The position numbers and the translations under genes were made by a program. From UBA2336 sp031395485 (GTDB lineage Bacteria; Bacteroidota; Bacteroidia; Cytophagales; Cyclobacteriaceae): a stretch of 64,000 nucleotides of DNA. This document shows positions 1 to 8,422 of the stretch, piece by piece (position 1 is the stretch's first letter; every line of letters begins with the position of its first letter). The stretch is taken from positions 62,001 to 126,000 of the forward strand of contig JANNUS010000009.1 in assembly GCA_031395485.1 (NCBI GenBank), given 5' to 3'. The notes beneath the pieces were generated by a model. That model was not told the origin of the DNA, did no database searches, and worked only from the letters and a program-made list of their open reading frames with translations.

Positions 1-611
1 CCGGTAAGGGCCAACGTGGAAACACATGGCTGAGTGCTGTTGGAAAAAACTTGACCTTCTCTATTTTACTTAAACCTTCATTTGTTTTAGTAAAAGATCA
101 GTTTTGTTTAAACGTAGCGTTTTCTCTTGGATTGGCAGATTACCTGAAGGGAGCATTAAAAACAGACATAAAAATAAAGTGGCCAAATGATATTTTAATT
201 GACAATAAGAAGATTTGTGGAATATTGATTGAGAATCATATTCAAGGTCAGCACATTCAACACAGTATTGTAGGTATTGGACTGAACGTTAACCAGGAAT
301 TTTTCGACAAACTAACAGCAACATCGATGAGCTTGCAACGGCATAGTGGGCTACTATTGGAAGAGGTATTGCATGATCTTTTAGGTTTTTTAGAAACACG
401 CTATCTCCAACTTCGGGCAGGGCAAGCAGGAGCGCTCATTCGTGAGTATCATTCTTCTTTGTTTTGGATGGATGAAAATCGCTTATTTAAAAATCAGGGT
501 GATGTTTTTGAAGGAAAAATTTCTGGGGTTGACGCATTGGGAAGACTAGTAATTATAACAAATGGGGTGCCGAGGCACTTTGAGGTTAAACAGATTCAGT
601 TTTTGAAATGA
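1..611 (+). CDS. birA: Biotin--[acetyl-CoA-carboxylase] ligase (3' part, 5' end outside window)
   Basis: The reading frame is open from the first bases of the window, so the gene starts upstream and only its last ~200 residues are visible. Just inside the window the frame encodes GKGQRGNTW, the biotin/ATP-binding signature of biotin protein ligases, followed by KWPNDILI and a KKICGILIE segment that match the catalytic lysine region. A small C-terminal domain follows (RLFKNQGDVFEGKISGVD). The enzyme makes biotinyl-AMP and transfers biotin to the carboxylase carrier protein in the cytoplasm. A TTG at 51 is not the true start, because conserved sequence precedes it. No N-terminal HTH can be judged. 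It is 27 bp upstream of the ABC ATPase gene on the same strand. Confidence 0.93.
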   Translation, partial: GKGQRGNTWLSAVGKNLTFSILLKPSFVLVKDQFCLNVAFSLGLADYLKGALKTDIKIKWPNDILIDNKKICGILIENHIQGQHIQHSIVGIGLNVNQEFFDKLTATSMSLQRHSGLLLEEVLHDLLGFLETRYLQLRAGQAGALIREYHSSLFWMDENRLFKNQGDVFEGKISGVDALGRLVIITNGVPRHFEVKQIQFLK

Positions 612-638
612 ATATACTTATTTACTTTTGAGAGCCTC

Positions 639-1265
639 ATGATAAAAATAGCCGACCTTACTTATTCGTACACTCAAAAACATATTATTTCATTCCCTTC
701 GTTTTCGGTAAGCAAAGAAGAACATTGTTTGTTGCTGGGTGAGTCGGGAAGTGGTAAAACGACATTGTTACATTTAATGGGAGGTCTCCTTAGAGGCTAC
801 TCAGGAAATATTAAGCTTAACAACACGGAGCTTTCATCGATGACGGAAGTAGAGCTTGATAAGTTCAGAGGTAGAAATATTGGATTCATCTTTCAAAAAA
901 ATCACCTAATCAGTGCGCTGACGGTAGAAGACAATTTGCGTGTTGCCCCATACCTTGCGGGTATTCCGGTTGACACATCACACATGCAAAAAGTATTAAG
1001 TGATTTGGCCATTGCTGAAAAAAGTAAAAATCTGGTAAGTGAAATTAGCCAAGGTCAGGCGCAACGGGTGGCAATTGCCAGGGCGGTAATTAACCGACCA
1101 CCCATAATTTTGGCCGATGAGCCAACCTCTGCCTTAGATGATAAAAATTGCGAGCGAGTTATTACGCTGCTACTTGCTGTAGCGGAACAAAATAAGGCTA
1201 CATTAATTATTGCCACCCATGATCATCGCTTAAGGAGCATAATCAGGAAACAGATACAGTTGTAG
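639..1265 (+). CDS. ABC transporter ATP-binding protein (LolD/MacB type)
   Basis: A 208-residue ATPase subunit. It has a Walker A motif GESGSGKT (residues 34-41), a Q-loop (FIFQKN), a signature ISQGQAQR around 136-142 where the usual LSGGQ is SQGQ, and Walker B IILADE (156-161) followed by the D-loop SALDD and a switch histidine (ATHDH). The size and the partner gene place it in the LolD/MacB/FtsE-like group, which powers mechanotransmission rather than classic substrate pumping. Its stop codon overlaps the GTG start of the FtsX-like permease by one base, so the two are translationally coupled and must form one transporter. The substrate cannot be read from this subunit. Confidence 0.9.
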   Translation: MIKIADLTYSYTQKHIISFPSFSVSKEEHCLLLGESGSGKTTLLHLMGGLLRGYSGNIKLNNTELSSMTEVELDKFRGRNIGFIFQKNHLISALTVEDNLRVAPYLAGIPVDTSHMQKVLSDLAIAEKSKNLVSEISQGQAQRVAIARAVINRPPIILADEPTSALDDKNCERVITLLLAVAEQNKATLIIATHDHRLRSIIRKQIQL

Positions 1266-2536
1266 TGTATATTGCATTGAGAAGCATGAATTTATTTTTC
1301 CTCGTCTGGAGTTATTTAAAAGCGAAGCCGCTCAATACAATTTTAAACATTGTATTGCTGGCATTGGGCATTGCAGTAGTAACTGTGTTGTTGCTTTTCA
1401 GTAAGCAATTTGAAGAGAAAATTTCATCAAATGCAAAAGGTATCGATTTAGTTGTGGGTGCAAAGGGCAGTCCATTGCAAATTATTCTTTGTAATATTTT
1501 TCATATTGATTTCCCAACAGGCAATATAAACCTGAAAGAAGCGGAGCAGATCACCAAAAGCAGGCTGATTAAAAAAGCCATTCCGTTAGCGTTAGGTGAT
1601 AGCTACGAGACTTTTAGAATTGTAGGAACAACCAAGGAGCTTGTAGAATTATACAAAGCAGATTTTGAACAAGGCGGTTGGTGGGTGGGTAAAATGGATG
1701 TTGTGTTGGGTGCAAATATTGCAGAGGCTTTAAAGTTTGTTGTTGGAAGTGAGTTTGAGAGCACTCACGGGTTAACCCAGGGAGGACATTCGCATGAATC
1801 TAAATTTGTTGTTAAGGGAATTATGAAGAGATCAAACACGGTGCTCGATAACTTGATAGTAACCAGTGTGGAAAGTGTATGGCACGTTCATGATGAGCAA
1901 GGGAGTGATGAAAAAAGTGCATCTATTCAGCAACGCGATTCAACAGTTACGCCTTCGAAACTAATACCCACGCATCCGGCAGGTGATTCAACCAAGGAAA
2001 TTACATCTTTGCTCATTCAATATCGGTCAGCAATGGCGGCTATTCAATTGCCTCGTATAATTAATGGCCAAAGCAGGTTGCAAGCCGCCTCTCCGGCTTT
2101 CGAAACTGCCCGGCTATTTACTATTTTGGGTGTTGGTGTTGATATTCTTATGGTGTTTGCTTACGTACTTATTTTTATTTCGGCACTCAGTATTTTCATA
2201 GCGTTGTATAATTCCTTAAAGGAGAGGCGTTACGATTTGGCCATTATGCGATCGATGGGAGCCTCACGAGCGAAGTTATTTATAAGTGTATTGACAGAAG
2301 GCACTACACTAACCTTAATAAGTTGTATTGTAGGATTAAGTATAGCCCACGCTTTGGTATTGATCATGCCATTATTATTCATAGAAATGCAAAAGGCTGG
2401 AATAACAGGCTTAATTTTCTATAGTGAAGAATGGATAATTTTGGCAGCAAGTTTGTTTCTTGGGCTTTTGTGTTCGTTGGTTCCTGCAATACAAGCCTAT
2501 CGAACGGATATCTCGAAAGTGCTGGCGGGAAATTGA
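1265..2536 (+). CDS. FtsX-like ABC permease with His-rich extracytoplasmic domain
   Basis: 423 residues in MacB/LolC-type order: one N-terminal membrane helix (about residues 20-43), a large extracytoplasmic domain, then three C-terminal helices (about 285-315, 335-365, 385-410) with the FtsX motif around YDLAIMRSMGASR. The start is GTG overlapping the ATPase stop; an ATG seven codons in is an alternative. The outer domain carries unusual histidine clusters, GLTQGGHSHES and VWHVHDE, then a Ser/Thr-rich stretch. These could bind a metal. Together with the following small Cys protein, the set recalls zinc-linked ABC systems of the Zrg kind, but that is inference only. Specificity is not known. 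Confidence 0.85.
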   Translation: MYIALRSMNLFFLVWSYLKAKPLNTILNIVLLALGIAVVTVLLLFSKQFEEKISSNAKGIDLVVGAKGSPLQIILCNIFHIDFPTGNINLKEAEQITKSRLIKKAIPLALGDSYETFRIVGTTKELVELYKADFEQGGWWVGKMDVVLGANIAEALKFVVGSEFESTHGLTQGGHSHESKFVVKGIMKRSNTVLDNLIVTSVESVWHVHDEQGSDEKSASIQQRDSTVTPSKLIPTHPAGDSTKEITSLLIQYRSAMAAIQLPRIINGQSRLQAASPAFETARLFTILGVGVDILMVFAYVLIFISALSIFIALYNSLKERRYDLAIMRSMGASRAKLFISVLTEGTTLTLISCIVGLSIAHALVLIMPLLFIEMQKAGITGLIFYSEEWIILAASLFLGLLCSLVPAIQAYRTDISKVLAGN

Positions 2537-2573
2537 TTAGATGGTTGCACGAAATTGTATAGAAAATAGAATT

Positions 2574-3014
2574 ATGAGAAAATTATTGATACTAGCGTTT
2601 TGGTTGTCGGGTGTTGTTGTTTGGGGGCAAACAAAAAATAATGTATGGAGTGAGTTTGCTAAAACAAAATTTGAGTCTAAATACGATGAAAAAATTGGTG
2701 AGTACATATTCTACCCTGGATTTTCTACAGAACTTAAAGCCTTAGTGGGTAAAGAAGTTACATTAGAAGGCTTTTTTGTTCCGTACGCGCCTGAGGATGG
2801 AAATTATATTATACTTTCTAAGTTCCCGAATAACCAATGTTTTTTTTGTGGTGTAGGTGGCCCCGAATCAATAGCGGAGGTGACTTTTAAAGACGGCTCA
2901 TTAAAATTTCAGGTCGATGATTTTATTACCGTAAAGGGAAAGCTGAAGTTAAACGCAGATAACGTTGAGCATGTAAATTTTATAATTACGGAGGCCATTG
3001 TGGTAAAAAAATAA
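2574..3014 (+). CDS. Small exported protein with CFFCGxGGPE motif
   Basis: The reading frame is open from 2541, but an ATG at 2574 gives a clean signal peptide (MRKLLILAFWLSGVVVWGQ) ending in a WGQ-type cleavage site, so I use that start (146 residues). The mature part is compact and beta-rich, with GKEVTLEGFFVPYAPEDGN, then NQCFFCGVGGPES and a final strand VKGKLKLN. This resembles the DUF3299-like family of small OB-like periplasmic proteins; I recognise the pattern but cannot confirm membership. The paired cysteines could bind metal or form a disulfide. It follows the permease by 37 bp and probably belongs to the same transcript. Confidence 0.75.
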   Translation: MRKLLILAFWLSGVVVWGQTKNNVWSEFAKTKFESKYDEKIGEYIFYPGFSTELKALVGKEVTLEGFFVPYAPEDGNYIILSKFPNNQCFFCGVGGPESIAEVTFKDGSLKFQVDDFITVKGKLKLNADNVEHVNFIITEAIVVKK

Positions 3015-3052
3015 TGAAACACCCAATTTTGAAAGGTGATACAAGTACTTGC

Positions 3053-4318
3053 ATGAAGAAATATTTTATTCTAATCCTTTTTTTTTGTCTATCACAGCAA
3101 GCTGAAGCTCAATTTAAAAACATATTACTTGATCCCGGCAGTAGTGATAGCCTATCTATTCCCGTTGGCATAGCCATTAATCCTGCAAATGAACAAAACA
3201 TAGTTGCCACTGCTTTCGACTTTGTTTACCATACTATCAACGGTGGCTTGTCATGGAGTAAATTGAAATTTATTTCTCAATCACAGTTTATGTTTGATAC
3301 TGAATTGACTGTTGACTTAAAAGGTAATTTTTATCAATCTTATGTCGATGCGACTGATTCTGTTGGATCCTTTGATAGAATAGTAATACAACAGTCAACC
3401 GATGAAGGGACTACTTGGGGAGAAAGGACTTTTATGGACGCTGATATTCTAAAAGACCAGCGTCACCAACAGATTGCTCTAGATGGTAAAGGAAATTTGT
3501 ATGCCTCCTGGACTCAATTCGATTCGTATGGAAGTGATCGTCAGGATTGTCAGTCAGGTGTTTTTTTTGGCAAGTCATCAAATGGAAAACGATGGAGTAA
3601 GATCACTCAGATATCGCAAATGGCGGGTGATTGTGGAATGAACATGATGAATGCTTCCATGCCGGCAGTTACTTCCGATGGAGCTAAAGTCTTTGTTGCC
3701 TGGTCTAGGATGGGCAAAATTTTTTTCGACCGCTCGTTTGACGAAGGTAAAACGTGGCTCACGAATGATCTACCCATTGCTGAGCGAGCTGGAAGTTGGC
3801 CATTAGAAATACCGGATATAAAGCAGTATAGTGGTATACCTGTTTTAGTTTGTGATAATGTAAAAAAGGGAAGGCTTAACGGTGCGTTGTATCTAGTGTG
3901 GGCAGATCAGCGAAATGGGGTACATGATACCGACATCTGGTTTATGCGTTCAATGAATTTTGGTGATAGCTGGACACCACCGATGCGTGTAAATAATGAT
4001 GGAAAAGGAAAACACCAATTTCTTCCGCAGGTCACCGTGGATTCAAAAACGGGAATACTATACATAGCGTATAGTGACCGAAGAAATTACAGTGATCAAC
4101 AAACCGATTTGTATTTGGCATTTTCAACGGATGGAGGATCAAGTTTTAAAAATGTAAAAATTAGCGAGAAGCCCTTTCAGGGTAATGCGTTCTTCTCAGG
4201 CAGTAGTATCTCAGCAAGCAATGGAGTTATTACACCTATCTGGACGAGCAACGAAAACGGCCGCACCAGCGTGTGGACAGCAGTGATTAAACACGAAGAG
4301 TTGGATAGGTCGAAATAG
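3053..4318 (+). CDS. Exported BNR-repeat (sialidase-fold) protein
   Basis: Start chosen at the ATG at 3053, which gives a signal peptide (MKKYFILILFFCLSQQAEA) cleaved before QFKN; the frame also opens at 3014. About 421 residues carry at least six Asp-box-like motifs spread along the chain (NGGLSWSK, DEGTTWGE, SNGKRWSK, DEGKTWLT, NFGDSWTP, DGGSSFKN), the hallmark of a six-bladed BNR beta-propeller as in exo-sialidases. I do not see an RIP motif or an obvious catalytic Tyr/Glu set, so enzymatic sialidase activity is not established. It lies directly after the small Cys protein and may be its co-exported partner. There is no T9SS C-terminal domain. Confidence 0.8.
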   Translation: MKKYFILILFFCLSQQAEAQFKNILLDPGSSDSLSIPVGIAINPANEQNIVATAFDFVYHTINGGLSWSKLKFISQSQFMFDTELTVDLKGNFYQSYVDATDSVGSFDRIVIQQSTDEGTTWGERTFMDADILKDQRHQQIALDGKGNLYASWTQFDSYGSDRQDCQSGVFFGKSSNGKRWSKITQISQMAGDCGMNMMNASMPAVTSDGAKVFVAWSRMGKIFFDRSFDEGKTWLTNDLPIAERAGSWPLEIPDIKQYSGIPVLVCDNVKKGRLNGALYLVWADQRNGVHDTDIWFMRSMNFGDSWTPPMRVNNDGKGKHQFLPQVTVDSKTGILYIAYSDRRNYSDQQTDLYLAFSTDGGSSFKNVKISEKPFQGNAFFSGSSISASNGVITPIWTSNENGRTSVWTAVIKHEELDRSK

Positions 4319-4394
4319 TTTAGCGATTGAAACCCTGTAAATTATTTCTATTCACGTAGGATTTTTGAAAATCAAAATATTAAGGAGAGCAAAT

Positions 4395-4411
4395 GCAGCC
4401 CTGTAGGCTGC
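4395..4411. other. Short hairpin between convergent genes
   Basis: GCAGCC-ctgta-GGCTGC forms a perfect 6-bp stem with a 5-nt loop in the gap between the BNR gene (+) and the FrnE-like gene (-). Neither side has a strong T-run, so it is at best a weak bidirectional terminator. Confidence 0.35.
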
Positions 4412-4430
4412 AAAAGAAGCACTTCTGAAA

Positions 4431-5120
4431 TCAGCAATTCTTATCCTTTACATCACACACTTCATCGCCAAATTGTGTCTTAGCATCAATATCTTCAAAA
4501 GCCTGCATAAATGCTTCGCTTGGCTGGGCTCCTGAAATTCCATATTGGTTATTAATGATAAAAAATGGAACACCGGTTATGCCAAGTTTTTGCAATTCCT
4601 TTTCGGCAAGCGTAACTTCAAACATGCCTTCCTTTGTAGATAAAAGCTTTTCAACTTCTTCTATCAACAGTCCTGCTTTTACAGAAACATCAATTAAATT
4701 TTCTTTTTTAGAAAGATCAACACCTTCTATAAAGTAAGCTTTCATGAAAGCTTCTTTAACGTCCACTTGTTTACCCGCTTGTTTGGCGAATTGAATAACA
4801 CGGTGTGCATCGCGCGTATTTGGTGAAATTTTTTGTTTTTCAAAATCAAAATGGAGGCCTTCTTCGAGCGCAACAGCTGTAACCCGATTGATTATTTGCT
4901 GATACCGTTCTGTGCCTCCAAATTTATTCGTTAAATATTTCTTTTGATCCTTACCCGCTACAGGCATGTCGGGGTTTAACTCGAATGGGTGATACTCCAA
5001 TTCGAACTCATATTTATCCTTTGCGAGATCCACAGCCCTTTCAAGCCTTCGTTTGCCGATGTAACACCAGGGGCATACGACATCCGATACAACATCAATT
5101 TTGATTCTTGGCTTCAACAT
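4431..5120 (-). CDS. DsbA-family oxidoreductase, FrnE-like
   Basis: 229 residues of thioredoxin fold with an inserted helical domain. The active-site motif CPWC is at residues 16-19 (VVCPWCYIGKRR), and the cis-proline segment GVPFFIIN lies near the C-terminus, as in FrnE (the 2-hydroxychromene-2-carboxylate isomerase/DsbA-like superfamily). There is no signal peptide, so it acts in the cytoplasm as a thiol-disulfide oxidoreductase, probably in redox stress. Two C-terminal cysteines (EVCDVKDKNC) lie outside the fold; FrnE proteins often have such an extra pair. It is divergent from ahcY with about 109 bp between the starts. Confidence 0.88.
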   Translation of the reverse strand: MLKPRIKIDVVSDVVCPWCYIGKRRLERAVDLAKDKYEFELEYHPFELNPDMPVAGKDQKKYLTNKFGGTERYQQIINRVTAVALEEGLHFDFEKQKISPNTRDAHRVIQFAKQAGKQVDVKEAFMKAYFIEGVDLSKKENLIDVSVKAGLLIEEVEKLLSTKEGMFEVTLAEKELQKLGITGVPFFIINNQYGISGAQPSEAFMQAFEDIDAKTQFGDEVCDVKDKNC

Positions 5121-5194
5121 GGGCTAAATTTTGAATGAAAAACAGGCTTGTCAATAGAATGGTTCAAACGCATTATTTTTTTAAACCTTTGTGG

Positions 5195-5202
5195 TATCTT
5201 TG
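5195..5202 (+). promoter_or_regulatory. Bacteroidota-type -7 element for ahcY
   Basis: TATCTTTG matches the TAnnTTTG consensus of the primary sigma factor in this phylum. Transcription would begin near 5208, giving a leader of about 22 nt before the ATG at 5230. No good -33 TTTG is visible at the expected distance, so support rests on the -7 element alone. Confidence 0.55.
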
Positions 5203-5229
5203 CGGTTCATTACTGATAAACCTAGAAAA

Positions 5230-6537
5230 ATGACTGTAGACACAACTTTAAAATCCAAGGTTAAGGATATTTCCCTGGCTGCTTGGGGACGTAAAGAAAT
5301 TACATTAGCCGAGGCCGAAATGCCAGGGTTAATGGCTATCCGTGAAGAGTATGGCCCAAAGAAGGCGCTGGCTGGCGCACGTATTGCGGGTTGCCTTCAC
5401 ATGACTATTCAAACTGCTGTGCTTATTGAGACACTCATTGAATTAGGCGCTGAGGTTAGCTGGTCGTCATGCAATATTTTCTCTACACAAGATCATGCCG
5501 CTTCCGCTATTGCGGCTGCTGGTATTCCTGTTTTTGCATGGAAGGGCATGAATGAAAAGGAATTCGATTGGTGTATTGAACAAACGCTTTTTGCATTTAG
5601 TGATGGCAAGCCATTGAATATGATTTTAGATGACGGTGGAGATCTTACCAATATGGTTTTAGATCGCTATCCAGAACTGGTACAGGGTATTCGTGGAATC
5701 TCGGAAGAGACTACTACAGGTGTTCATCGGTTGATTGAGCGTCAGCACAATGGAAAACTTCCGTTACCGGCCATCAATATTAACGACTCCGTAACAAAAT
5801 CGAAATTTGACAACAAGTATGGTTGTAAAGAATCTTTGGTAGATGCAATACGCAGAGCTACTGATGTGATGATGGCTGGAAAGGTCGCGGTTGTTGCCGG
5901 ATACGGTGATGTGGGTAAGGGCTCGGCAGCTTCTTTACGTGGAGCGGGAGCTCGTGTAATTGTTACCGAGATTGATCCAATCTGCGCGCTTCAGGCTGCT
6001 ATGGATGGATATGCCGTGAAGAAAATGAACGATGCAGTAAAAGAAGCCGACATTGTAGTAACTGCTACTGGTAACTTTGGTATTGTGTTGGGTCATCATT
6101 TCGAATCAATGAAGGATAAGACGATTGTATGTAACATTGGTCACTTCGATAATGAAATTGACGTTGCCTGGTTAAATAAATATGCATCAAAAGATGAAGT
6201 AAAACCTCAGGTAGATCTTTATACAATGAAAAGCGGACGGCAGGTTATTCTGTTGGCAGAAGGCCGTTTAGTAAACTTAGGTTGTGCAACAGGTCACCCT
6301 TCGTTCGTTATGTCGAACTCGTTCTCCAATCAAACACTTGCGCAGCTTGAGCTTTGGAACAATACGGATAAGTATGAGAATAAAGTTTATATGCTACCGA
6401 AGCATTTGGATGAGAAGGTTGCCAACTTGCACTTGAAAAAAATTGGCGTGGAATTGGAAACTCTTTCTACTGATCAGGCTAAGTATATTGGTGTTGATGT
6501 GAAGGGGCCATTCAAGCCTGATTATTATCGATATTAA
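5230..6537 (+). CDS. ahcY: Adenosylhomocysteinase
   Basis: The enzyme hydrolyses S-adenosylhomocysteine to adenosine and homocysteine with bound NAD, clearing the product inhibitor of methyltransferases. I start it at the ATG at 5230 (435 residues); the upstream extension in the same frame runs through the promoter. Visible family blocks: the substrate-binding SSCNIFSTQDHAA, the EETTTGVHRL block, the NAD-binding Rossmann motif GYGDVGKG, and the C-terminal FKPDYYRY ending. It has the usual length for the bacterial enzyme. It is monocistronic: a strong -7 element lies upstream and a perfect terminator hairpin downstream. I see no SAH riboswitch in the leader, which is too short for one. Confidence 0.98.
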   Translation: MTVDTTLKSKVKDISLAAWGRKEITLAEAEMPGLMAIREEYGPKKALAGARIAGCLHMTIQTAVLIETLIELGAEVSWSSCNIFSTQDHAASAIAAAGIPVFAWKGMNEKEFDWCIEQTLFAFSDGKPLNMILDDGGDLTNMVLDRYPELVQGIRGISEETTTGVHRLIERQHNGKLPLPAININDSVTKSKFDNKYGCKESLVDAIRRATDVMMAGKVAVVAGYGDVGKGSAASLRGAGARVIVTEIDPICALQAAMDGYAVKKMNDAVKEADIVVTATGNFGIVLGHHFESMKDKTIVCNIGHFDNEIDVAWLNKYASKDEVKPQVDLYTMKSGRQVILLAEGRLVNLGCATGHPSFVMSNSFSNQTLAQLELWNNTDKYENKVYMLPKHLDEKVANLHLKKIGVELETLSTDQAKYIGVDVKGPFKPDYYRY

Positions 6538-6550
6538 TATCGGACACCCT

Positions 6551-6579
6551 AAACCCTGAAGAAATTCAGGGTTTTTTTT
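6551..6579 (+). terminator. Rho-independent terminator of ahcY
   Basis: A perfect 10-bp stem AAACCCTGAA / TTCAGGGTTT closed by a GAAA tetraloop and running straight into a T-tract that ends at 6579. It starts 13 bp after the ahcY stop. Confidence 0.93.
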
Positions 6580-6645
6580 GAGTATTAATTAATTGAAAAC
6601 ATCTCCATGTTTTAACATCATTTCAGCGATGCGAAGATCGAGCGC

Positions 6646-6742
6646 GTGCGAGGGGTGACGAAGTAATCCGAAAGTAGAGAGCAAACTTAGAACATAGGGG
6701 CTTCAAGCCGCTACAGGTACCATGCGTAAGCTCGCAATGACG
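6646..6742. repeat. Degenerate palindromic intergenic repeat (CGCAATGACG end)
   Basis: The gap holds GCGAGGGGTGACGAAGTAAT at its left and CTCGCAATGACG at its right. The CGCAATGACG end and the TGACGAAG core resemble the elements at 17359-17419 (CGAAATGACG end) and 31747-31854 (CGAAATGACG end and CTTCGTCA core). It has no coding potential that I can see. I take it as a decayed copy of a dispersed REP-like element. Confidence 0.45.
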
Positions 6743-6749
6743 TGCAATT

Positions 6750-7271
6750 CTATGTTGATAATCTTCTTCTCTCAAACCAGGGTTTCAATATAGCCCGATC
6801 TAAAACCATAAAAGCCAATGCCAGATTAAGCATAATAATAATGTTCACGATCAACTTTCCATTGAAATTGAAAGTAGGTATTGGTTTTTCTATGTATTTA
6901 TTAATCGGTACGATGGTTTGATTAAGATCAATCGTACTGGTGCCATCAAATACACCGCTTGCAACTAATAATGATCCGACTCCAACAGCAACGAGTACGC
7001 CTGCCAGCAAGAAGATACCGTTTCTAAATGTCATGTTGCTCCTCACGGGATATTGATCAAGTTTGCTCATCACCCGCAAAGTGAAATTTTTTGGTGGTTG
7101 TTCTATTCTTATTGTGCGGAGATCTGCATCGAGTTTACGTAGCTCCTCAAGCCGTGCTTGTAAAGCAGGTGAGGTTTTCAGAAGTTGTTCGATTGTTTCT
7201 TTTTCGATTCCCTTCAATCCGCCATCCATGTATTCGAACAGCTTTTCGTCTTGTGTTTGTGATATTTTCAT
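6750..7271 (-). CDS. Anti-sigma factor-like membrane protein
   Basis: 173 residues with no recognised enzyme signature. The N-terminal ~75 residues are soluble and helical (DEKLFEYMDGGL, then EELRKLDADLR), similar in layout to the cytoplasmic sigma-binding part of anti-sigma factors, but without a zinc-binding HxxxCxxC motif. Two membrane helices follow at about 85-108 and 140-160. It starts 3 bp after the stop of the ECF sigma gene on the same strand, so it is almost certainly co-transcribed with it and probably holds that sigma at the membrane. The role is inferred from position and topology. Confidence 0.72.
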   Translation of the reverse strand: MKISQTQDEKLFEYMDGGLKGIEKETIEQLLKTSPALQARLEELRKLDADLRTIRIEQPPKNFTLRVMSKLDQYPVRSNMTFRNGIFLLAGVLVAVGVGSLLVASGVFDGTSTIDLNQTIVPINKYIEKPIPTFNFNGKLIVNIIIMLNLALAFMVLDRAILKPWFERRRLST

Positions 7272-7274
7272 AAC

Positions 7275-7823
7275 TTATAAAGTTAATGCTTCTTTTTGAA
7301 GTATTGATCTTAACTCATCTGCCAATCGCTGGCGGGCCCTATGCACACGCACTTTTACGGTATTGGCCTGCATACCTGTAATGTCGGCTATTTCCTCCAG
7401 CGAAAACTCTTGTAAATAGAATAAATTCAAAGTTAGGCGATCTGTTTCATTTAGTTTGCTCATGGCCTGGTTAAGAAATACCTTTTTGTCGGAACGCTCC
7501 AGGGCATCTTCTCCCGGTTCATATTCTACAATTACATTCTCAATACTCTGAAACGAAGCCTTTCGCTTTCTTTTATAGCTAATGGCAGTGTTAAAGGCAA
7601 TTCGATAAAGCCAGGTTGAAAACTTTGACTCTCTGTTAAAACTCTTTAAATGATGATATGCTTTAATGAAAGCATCCTGCGCAGCCTCCTCAGCCTCGGG
7701 TCTATTTTCAAGGATTTTTAGTGCGATAGTGAAAGCATAGCTTTTGTAGCGGTTAACCAATTCCGCATACAAATGTTGCTCACCCGCCAGAATCTGATCA
7801 ATTAGCGAATCTTCGTTTGTCAT
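7275..7823 (-). CDS. RNA polymerase sigma factor, ECF subfamily
   Basis: 182 residues with the two-domain ECF layout: sigma-2 (about 23-90, with EEAAQDAFIKAYHHLKSF and the STWLYRIAFNTA region 2.4) and sigma-4 (about 125-175, with LEEIADITGMQANTVKVRVH as the -35 recognition helix-turn-helix). It is followed 3 bp later by a two-helix membrane protein that is probably its anti-sigma factor. The region upstream contains a long imperfect inverted repeat rather than a clear housekeeping promoter. The signal and target genes are unknown. Confidence 0.93.
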   Translation of the reverse strand: MTNEDSLIDQILAGEQHLYAELVNRYKSYAFTIALKILENRPEAEEAAQDAFIKAYHHLKSFNRESKFSTWLYRIAFNTAISYKRKRKASFQSIENVIVEYEPGEDALERSDKKVFLNQAMSKLNETDRLTLNLFYLQEFSLEEIADITGMQANTVKVRVHRARQRLADELRSILQKEALTL

Positions 7824-7855
7824 GACACAGCTTTGACGCTATAATATTGTTTCAA

Positions 7856-7951
7856 GTTACAGGTTTCTAGTTTCTGGTTTCTAGTTTCTAATGTAGGTTC
7901 AACACTTTGAACCTGAAACAAGGAACTAGAAATCAAGAATGAAACTGTAAC
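7856..7951. repeat. Long imperfect inverted repeat built on a GTTTCTAGTTTCT motif
   Basis: Left arm 7856-7902 and right arm 7906-7951 are imperfect reverse complements separated by only CAC. The left arm repeats GGTTTCTAGTTTCT twice; both arms end in GTTAC/GTAAC and meet at GGTTCAA/TTTGAACC. It lies between divergent genes (ECF sigma and the small membrane protein). It looks like a mobile hairpin repeat rather than a gene. Confidence 0.7.
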
Positions 7952-8005
7952 CTAATCTGAAACCCCTGCGTCATAGGGGCAGATTTCACTTAAAACACAA
8001 GATTT

Positions 8006-8368
8006 ATGCACGGTAACACAGAATTTCTCGCCATTATGATACCCATAGTAGCCATCGTAGGATTTTTTACTATGATTATTTATTTGCGCAGGTATGAAAA
8101 TTCAGAGCGTATGGCCATGATTGAAAAAGGAGTAGACCCCACTTTATTCACGAAGAAGCAACGGGGCAATACTTCGGGCCCTTTGCGCGCATCGTTACTT
8201 TTCATTGGGGCAGGAATCGGGCTATTGATTGCTTACTTTCTAGATCGGGCTTATAATATGGAAGAAGTAGCATATTTTTCAATGTTATTTGTTTTCGGGG
8301 GCCTTGGTTTAGGGATTGCTTACCTGGTAGAAGAGAAGAAAATTAGCGAGGAACGGAAACGCAGTTAA
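8006..8368 (+). CDS. Small three-helix membrane protein, DUF6249-like
   Basis: 120 residues with hydrophobic segments at about 8-27, 61-80 and 89-108. Between the first two lies a charged cytoplasmic loop with ERMAMIEKGVDPTLF, a conserved pattern I associate with DUF6249 proteins, common next to sigma/anti-sigma genes in Bacteroidota. It is transcribed divergently from the ECF sigma operon and is closed by a clear terminator. It may be a target or partner of that sigma factor, which is inference from position. No catalytic residues are evident. Confidence 0.78.
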   Translation: MHGNTEFLAIMIPIVAIVGFFTMIIYLRRYENSERMAMIEKGVDPTLFTKKQRGNTSGPLRASLLFIGAGIGLLIAYFLDRAYNMEEVAYFSMLFVFGGLGLGIAYLVEEKKISEERKRS

Positions 8369-8390
8369 GAAATTAGATTTTTTAGTGAAC

Positions 8391-8422
8391 GTCCTGCATC
8401 AAAATGGTGTAGGACTTTTTTT
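8391..8422 (+). terminator. Rho-independent terminator after the DUF6249-like gene
   Basis: GTCCTGCATC-aaaat-GGTGTAGGAC forms a 10-bp stem with two G-U pairs, followed by seven T residues. The T-run lies only on the plus-strand side and reaches the stop codon of the convergent symporter gene. Confidence 0.88.

Noticed and set aside
5121..5229. SAH or SAM riboswitch upstream of ahcY
   Set aside because: The predicted leader is only about 22 nt and the region lacks the paired elements of known SAH/SAM aptamers.
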